A stretch of 64,000 nt of DNA, from the NCBI RefSeq assembly GCF_051020765.1, contig NW_027469202.1, forward strand, positions 1 to 64,000. The letters run 5' to 3'. The position numbers and the translations under genes were made by a program. Of this stretch, positions 57,509 through 64,000 are shown piece after piece (position 1 is the stretch's first letter; every line of letters starts with the position of its first letter). Source of the stretch: Lasioglossum baleicum (lineage: Eukaryota; Arthropoda; Insecta; Hymenoptera; Halictidae). A model generated the notes under the pieces. It saw nothing but the letters and a program-made list of their open reading frames with translations, was not told the origin of the DNA and did not search any database.

Positions 57509-59017
57509 CCCTGATAACCAGGCCTGCCGAGGGATAATCCTACCTAGAGCTAAGAATTGGCCCGTTCCGAGCTGCGCTATTGTTCGAGTTGCTCAAGGTG
57601 GGATTAACTCGATTTTTGCCTGGGATTCTCCGCGCGTATTAGTAGCTATTTTTGCCGTCTAATAGCGGAGGGCAATAGCAGAAGGCAAATTGAAGGCAAA
57701 TTGAAGGCAAATTGAAGGCAGCCAGCCGGCCGAAGCTGAATTTGTTTAAGAGGGCAGTACCGTCGAGTCGTACTGATGTGATGATGTGATTGGCGAATAT
57801 ATAACAGATCTGGGCGACGCTGGCTCGAAAAACACATGTTGCTGCAAGTTGCAGCCATTTGCAGCCTGTTGCAGCCTGCAACTCCTTTGTCGGAGTGGAT
57901 GACGTGGGGACTGGAACTGTCTTACTGAGTGTAATTGAGTGTTACTGAGCAAGAGAAGGTGAGAAGCAAAGAGGATTAGTCAGGATTAGTTGGGATTAGT
58001 CCTCTTCAGTCCTCTTTGGTGAGAAGCAGCAACAGCAACATGTATTTTTCGAGCCAGCGTCGCCCAGGTCTGTATAATAAGACAATCCTCTTTTCAACCA
58101 TTTTCAACCAAGAAGAAATGCGGTGAGAGCAGCACTGTACTCGAGCGATTCACGGGAGGAGTTACGAAGAAAAGCTGATCATCCAGAACCTGTTTATCAG
58201 ATTTGTCCTGCAAATCATCTTCTGTGTTCGCGCAAGTCAAGGTTTGTAAAAATTTGACTAATAGTTGACTAATAAAGAAAAATAATCAAACTAAATGAAA
58301 AAATATAATATTTATTATTTCCTACTTCATTCATTTATTATCCCTTCTGATATTGAGTAGTCTGAATTTAAAATTATTAATATTTAAACATTAAAATAAG
58401 TGTATAGTAGTCATACAAAAAATATAAATTTTCTTTTCCGTCGAACGACACTTTTTTTCCATAAACACATTTCAATAAATTTCGAAATGTAATGAATTGA
58501 AATTGAACTGTAGAGAAAATGGTATGGCAATGCAATTTTTATAGTTTCCATCTCTTGCAATCTATGCAGACAATTTTTATTTCGCATAAAGATCCGCAGT
58601 CTAAGAAAAATAACATAAATATGAGAATAAGTAAAATTTGCATGTGCACAAAATGTGCATCTGTGCGTAGTGGGGAGCTGCCGCGCCTGCGCACGACCGT
58701 ATGCGTTATTCCGAACGACACGCTGATCGTATCGATTGGTGTCGATCGATCTTCTTCCTCGTGCGCTCGATTACTTCGCTGCTGACATCTGCCACATCAG
58801 TGCGAACTACCCTCACCGACGATGCGGCCCTGTAAAACGATATTAGCCAATCAGATCAGTAGACGCGACGGTACTGCCCTCTTAAACAAATTCAGCTTCG
58901 GCCGGCTGGCTGCCTTCAATTTGCCTTCTGCTATTGCCCTCCGCTATTAGACGGCAAAAATAGCTACTAATACGCGCGGAGAATCCCAGGCAAAAATCGA
59001 GAATTTGGTTATCAGGG
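57509..59017. mobile_element. Element IV, 1.5-kb non-autonomous transposon
   Basis: The ends CCCTGATAACC and GGTTATCAGGG are inverted and flanked by TA (57507-57508, 59018-59019); GTAC with CC-ends is an equivalent reading. Element III copy 1 has the empty site CATTGTACTTTC near 16966. Long subterminal arms (about 57600-57790 and 58850-59000, sharing TTCAGCTTCGGCCGGCTGGC) are inverted. Bases 57690-57717 repeat AAATTGAAGGC three times. No ORF matches a transposase. Confidence 0.8.
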
Positions 59018-59751
59018 TACTTTCACTTTCGAGATATTGTCGTTTAAAGTTTTGATCACTAATGCTTTGACAAGGACATTGGTTAAATTGTATTATTTTT
59101 TCGAGCCTTTTGAATTGATTTTCGTGACGTTTTTTCTGGTAAATACCTAATCCTACACTATAAAGTTCAATAAACGCATAAACTGAAATTTTTTGAAATT
59201 GTGACATGCAGCGTTTTTCTTGACACAATCACAGATATATTTACATAGCTTCGCTCTGTGGTTACACGTTACATTCGCAGGTGCGGTCTGCGTTGCGGCA
59301 TTTGACTATTTGACTATTTATTAGATTGACTTGCTTGGATTATGTGATTACGTGGATTACTTGGATTACGTGCACTACGTGGAAGGAAGGAAGAACGGAA
59401 GGTATTTGTACATATTTATATTGGTTGATCGGTTTCATTTTGCTCAAATGTCTCCCAGAATCTTCGCGTGAAAAAGCGTGAGAACGCTTGTCGGCACACC
59501 ACGCGACAGTGCCATTTGCCATCACGTATGAGGTGCTACGGGGCGAGTATGTTCACTTCAATGTAGAGTCCAAAATAGTAAATTGTTTGTTTCTTTATCA
59601 CTTTATCACTCTCTTTTCATTATCATTATTATCATTTATCACTTTAAACAAATCCAACACAATTCAGCTTTGGCCCATTCAGATTAGAATTAGCTTAGCA
59701 ATATTCTAAATCGGCAAAATGATGGCTTAAACCAATTCAGTAAGGCAAGTA

Positions 59752-59965
59752 TTAGGTTGACCCAAAAGTTTCTTCCGCATTGTGTTCCTTTAATGTAGCT
59801 AAATAAATACAAACAATACGATAATCTTTATGTTAATATTTTAGTACTTCTTAATATGAATTTGCATTATGTGCATGCATCGAAAAACAACTTTTGGGAC
59901 AACCTAATATTTATTTAGCAATATTAAAGAAAGGCATTGCGGAAGGAACTTTTGGGACAACCTAA
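59752..59965. mobile_element. 214-bp mariner MITE
   Basis: The ends TTAGGTTGACCCAAAAGTTT and (inverted) GAACTTTTGGGACAACCTAA are flanked by TA. Element III copy 1 is empty at 17701. An extra internal copy of the right end (ACTTTTGGGACAACCTAATA) lies near 59891, so the right terminus is doubled. Confidence 0.9.
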
Positions 59966-60496
59966 TATTTAATCTTCTTCACTTGCTTCTCATCATCGAA
60001 TTTTTTTATTTCTGGTAGTACATTCTTTTGTTTGTAGTTCAACTTTAATCGATTTTTTATAAATATCATTGCAATGTTTGAATCAGTTAGGTATATTAGT
60101 TGATGAAAAACGTCAGAAGACCTTTTGTAATTGTAGCACCAGAAATTAGAAAATTCGTTGAGATGAGCAATAAGCGAAGAAGATTAAATACTCACCTTTA
60201 CTCACTGTGTAATTAAAAATCTAATTTACAGAACGGAGGATAAATATAATGTGCTATCCAGGGAAGGAGGAGAAGGAAGCTGCGGCAACCGGGGAAGAGG
60301 AAGACCTCTAATTTTTCACGTGGTACGTATATCTAATTATGCCATTCAACACACATGCATATATTGTACATTACTGATTTTCTTTGTATTTTTTAGGTAT
60401 CCCACCTATGCCAGAACGTGCTACGGGCCACAAGTTTTGGGAAGCAGAGGCAACAACGTGTAATAATCACAATATACAGGGTGTTCCGTTTAAATA

Positions 60497-60652
60497 CGAA
60501 CACCTAAATATCTCTTCAGGTTATTGTGATGCAAAAAATATTTGTTACGTAATGTGCATGGTGTCAATGGACCAAATATCTGGCACACCGTGCACATTAC
60601 GTAACAAATATTTTTTGCATCACAATAACCTGAAGAGATATTTAGGTGTTCG
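60497..60652. repeat. 156-bp hairpin MITE (copy 2)
   Basis: Same as 18229-18384. A change in the arm (ATGTGCATG instead of ATGCGCATG) is matched on the other arm (GTGCACATTACG instead of GTGCACGTTACG). Confidence 0.8.
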
Positions 60653-61011
60653 TCCAATAATAAAGCATAGTAATAATAAAAAATTATAATATTTATTATA
60701 TATATATTCCTTGTGTCATTGTCCATGTGTCTTTACCAACTCCCTGCGGTGTATTAAAAAATAAGAAAAAGTAAATTTTCTTGTCCCTTGTACGACACTT
60801 CGCTTCCATCTCTTGCAATCGATGCAGAGAATTTTTATTTTGCACAGATTTTTTTTTCGTTTTCTCTCCTTGCATGTGACTGAATATTCATTCAAAAATC
60901 AGTATTGTCGGTAAAAAGGGAAACTGCTACATATTTGTACAATAGAAATCTACTTTATCGACATCTGCCACATTAGTGCGATCTGCCCTTACCGACGGCG
61001 CTGCCCTGTAT

Positions 61012-62066
61012 CACCGACGAGATACTATTAAAGACTGCCAGCCCCTGTGTTATTCCGCGGGACCGGTAAGTGGGCGCGAGTGGGCGCGGGGATAACGGGA
61101 AAGTTACAGTGATCTGATATACCACAGCGGTAAAAGTTCCACAATCGACGAGATATTCGTCAAGTTGAAGAAGAATGATATAGTAGAATGCTGACATTAC
61201 CTATTCTGTAATTGCCTTATAATACTATATATAATTCTCTTATTGCATTCTTATTTTCCTTATTATCACCATTGTAATAATTGTTTACAATATAATCGAT
61301 AGTTTATAGATGTAGGAAAAATGGAAGTAATTACTACGTAATATTCTACAAATGTATTGGAATTTAAAAGTAATTTGAACATTATTGCGTTATATATAAA
61401 ATAATGATTCTTAAAAAATATTTTGTTATGTTGTGTAATGACAAAATTCAATCGTTCTTATTAAGATCCTTAGTAGGAAACAGAAAATTAATTTTTTTTC
61501 TTATTTATCCCATACTTGTAATGCTCGACAGCATTATTGACTGCAATTATTAAAGTAGAGGTAGTAACAAGATAAAAGTATTAACTAATTAAACTAATTT
61601 TCGACGGCTCCTATCCATACAATGTTATTTAGAGGCAGTATTTCGTACGAAGATATCTAAAAAAATAATTCTATTTGACTCTATACGAATATTTCTTGCA
61701 CCATATATGACGCTATTTAAAAAGTGCGTGTAACATTATTTTATTTCATTCTGAACTGAACCACTTCCTGAAACATGATTCATTTATGAGTACATTGTGC
61801 GACGAGACGAAGAGCTAGCAGACGAAGTCGAAGTCGAAATCTTAAAAGAATAAGGACTCTCCGCGTCTCTTTTTTTCCCGACGCTGTCCTTCTTTGTGTC
61901 CGAAACTTGCGTCGTTCATTGCATAAGCAAATATCATCGGAATTATATAATTTTGGTATCATTTTCATAAAAAGAAACAAAATTCACCAAATATGTTAAG
62001 GAAAATCCTATAAAAAAATAATGATAAATAATTAAGCTTTGTTGTTTGATTAGTATTAGTCTCACA
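61012..62066. other. Unassigned AT-rich region
   Basis: No gene or recognised element. The stretch 61060-61100 (TGGGCGCGAGTGGGCGCGGG) is GC-rich. Short open frames on both strands look fortuitous. Confidence 0.35.
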
Positions 62067-62690
62067 CCGATATACTCGACCCGACCCGTATCATGTTACA
62101 ATGTTTCACTCCACTCCACGGCGACCGAAGCCCCCGAGCTTCACTTCCCTTTTCTCCGTTTGTCATCATAGAATAGTGTTTCCTGAAAATTGAATGTCTC
62201 TGGCCAGACTCGAGTTTTCGACATTTATAGCAAGCTTGCTATAATCTTATCTTATATGTCAAAATTTAGTTTTCTATTTAAAATATTTTGTTGTTAAAAC
62301 TCATTAATAGTTTTAAATAGTACTTGAATATATTTAAAATGATATTGGAATATTGGAATATTACAATTTGGAATGAAGGGCCTAGCCGGACGAGATAGTC
62401 CTTCGAATTATTTAAACAGCCGCGTTGTGCCATTCAATTTTCGGTCCATTTTCCCCATTTACTTGCATTAATTTAATCATATAATTGCATTTAATTGAAA
62501 TTGATATTTGAGATTTTTTCCCGATTTTTTGGTTCAAAATGTTAATTACACAAAGTGAAAAACACGCAAAAATTCGACAAATGCAGGTTTTTTAGAGAAA
62601 TTGAAAAATAGCATTGATCATATTTTTAGACTATCAACATATGTACCAGAACTTTTTTTACGACAGCTCGTAAACGACAAAGAGGGACTG
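62067..62690 (+). repeat. Dispersed repeat, copy 2 of a 0.62-kb duplication
   Basis: Matches 47390-48013. Its start CTCGACCCGACCCG is inverted again at about 62975 (GAGTCGGGTCGGGTCG), which may mark the two ends of an element of about 0.9 kb. Confidence 0.7.
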
Positions 62691-63621
62691 AGGTACGAGG
62701 CAGCCGACACAGTTCAAAAGGCTGCGTACCGATTACATCAATGCACATAGGAAAGTTTTTTATTTTTCAATCTTTTTTACGGAATTACCAACGTATTTGT
62801 GAGATCCTTCTAATTAAAATGAGCCTAAATACGGCATAATTTGAGCCATATTTACTTATTTAAAGTGTGATAATAATTACCTAATATAGGTTATTATAAT
62901 ATAGGTCATTTAATATAATATATTTATAATTATAAATAATTTAGGGATGTGCGGGCCGCTCGATGTTCGGGTTCGAGTCGGGTCGGGTCGCAGAAAGTCC
63001 GGCGGCGGCCCTTCGATTCGACTTCGAATTCGTCGGGCGGGTACGAAAAGAATCGAACAAGTTCGGGCGGACGAGTTATTGCGTTATCCGAGATTCAAAT
63101 ACTCTGCGTTCTTATGACATAGATAATGGTAATAATGGTTTTCTTTCTTTACTTATAACGTGATTTTTAATATACTTGGTTTTTTTATAACTACATTAGG
63201 TATATTCGCCAAACGCGTGCCTGCTCTTTATTTGTATTAAAGCTTGAATAATGCACGTTTCATGTGAAAAACTTAAAAGACAATATTTCTAGCTTTTTAA
63301 CGAATTTTCTCCGAATGAACTTAGATATGTATCGATAATATCATTAAAATGTCTTTACGGAAGTTATACAATACACCTAGAAGATTACAATATGGTAAAG
63401 TATGGCAATAATTAAAAACGAAATATAAATATAAACATTATACGTATTATATTTCGTGTTTATATTTTATTCTGTATTATCTATAGGCTCTATATAATTA
63501 ACTTCCCGATTTTATAGGGAAGTTATTGTAATGACCCCGAAAATCGAAAATCGATTTTTTAGCAGATCTTCACGTTTCATGGTCATTGCAGTCATTTTAG
63601 ACTATTTTCAGCAAAATGTTC

Positions 63622-63660
<39 letters not shown>

Positions 63661-64000
63661 CGCGCGCGTTTGGCCGTTTCTATGTAATCAAATTTTTCGT
63701 TAACGTTTTCAGAAAAAGTAACAACGCGATCAGGATGATGAATGATGCAATCGATATGCCCCGCTGTAACTTAGAGCTGATTAGATTTTGGTCCATTTTG
63801 GTCAAGTAGTTTTTTAGTTTTTTTAGTTTTTTCGAAAGAAGTTAATTCAACAATGCAATTTATACGAGAGAACGGAAAGTTTCCACCGAAGAAACAAACG
63901 TAATTACACAAAAAAATTTTTTTCGATTTCTTTAAAATTAAAAAAAAAATTTTTTTTTAATTTTTTTTTGTACCTTACGATGATGTTTCCGCTTACAATA
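62691..64000. other. Unassigned region with a GC-rich block
   Basis: 62943-63080 is a GC-rich block (GGGATGTGCGGGCCGC, GTCGGGTCGGGTCG) inside AT-rich DNA. 63500-63600 resembles a dispersed insect repeat (AACTTCCCGATTTTATAGGG). No gene found. Confidence 0.35.
63626..63669. repeat. (TG)n(CG)n dinucleotide microsatellite
   Basis: A TG run of about 12 units passes directly into a CG run of about 9 units; both are alternating purine-pyrimidine. Confidence 0.9.

Larger units (their letters stand above)
44475..61011. mobile_element. Element III, copy 2 (with three later insertions)
   Basis: It begins CCCTGATAGCACAGTTTGGA after TA (44473-44474) and follows copy 1 to CTGCCCTGTAT at 61011, where it is cut about 185 bases short of the right end. 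Extra DNA relative to copy 1: element V (44645-50181), element IV (57509-59017), a mariner MITE (59752-59965), and 53864-54339 (lost from copy 1). Confidence 0.75.

Noticed and set aside
63626..63669. Regulatory Z-DNA element
   Set aside because: A TG/CG microsatellite can adopt Z-DNA, but no gene nearby gives a reason to infer regulation.

Overview
The window is eukaryotic, AT-rich, intron-containing DNA from an insect, most probably a repeat-rich arthropod genome; an ant or another hymenopteran is a weak guess. Only a handful of host genes are present. The rest, well over three quarters, is nested mobile-element sequence, most of it palindromic.

Genes. (1) Bases 13-1387 (+) hold the 3' exons of a THAP-domain protein related to P-element/Kolobok-type transposases; it is truncated. 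(2) 4467-4968 (+) is a small two-exon ORF inside a putative 3.7-kb inverted-repeat element. (3) 19704-20105 (+) encodes a 133-aa protein with a mitochondrial-type N-terminus. Its TGA overlaps the ATG of (4), the mitochondrial DNA polymerase gamma accessory subunit (POLG2; two exons, 20102-21150). (5) 24192-25222 (-) is a complete three-exon KDEL receptor of 212 codons. (6) 37768-42481 (-) is a complete four-exon snRNP core protein Sm D1 of 123 codons, whose 3.7-kb intron 2 carries a nested stack of transposons.

Mobile DNA, left to right. 1881-5565: inverted-repeat element containing two TTAA-bounded foldback units. 6160-8293: element II, with TA target duplication, CCC termini and subterminal minisatellites. 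8299-9914: hAT-like element with a foldback unit inside. 9915-18970: 9-kb element III (CCCTGATAGCACAG termini), itself made largely of palindromic sub-elements and tRNA-like modules. 21206-23742: a long inverted-repeat element between the convergent POLG2 and KDELR genes. 25560-37368: about 11.8 kb of TTAA-joined, approximately 883-bp palindromic units, interrupted by an LTR-like fragment that ends in six 37-bp repeats forming covarying hairpins. 42773-44474: a second hAT-like copy, inverted, with a foldback insertion whose empty site survives in the first copy. 44475-61011: a second copy of element III, expanded by three later insertions (5.5 kb with a 7-bp target duplication, 1.5 kb, and a 214-bp mariner MITE). 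61012-64000: mostly unassigned AT-rich sequence with a 0.6-kb duplicate of sequence at 47390.

The most notable signals are the covarying hairpin array (30985-31282), the modular foldback family with its TTAA/TTAT target sites and filled/empty site pairs, the ATGA-overlapping pair of mitochondrial ORFs, and a 5S-rRNA-derived SINE with a perfect 18-bp target duplication (40703-41036). Element superfamily assignments come from termini and target duplications read by eye and are provisional.
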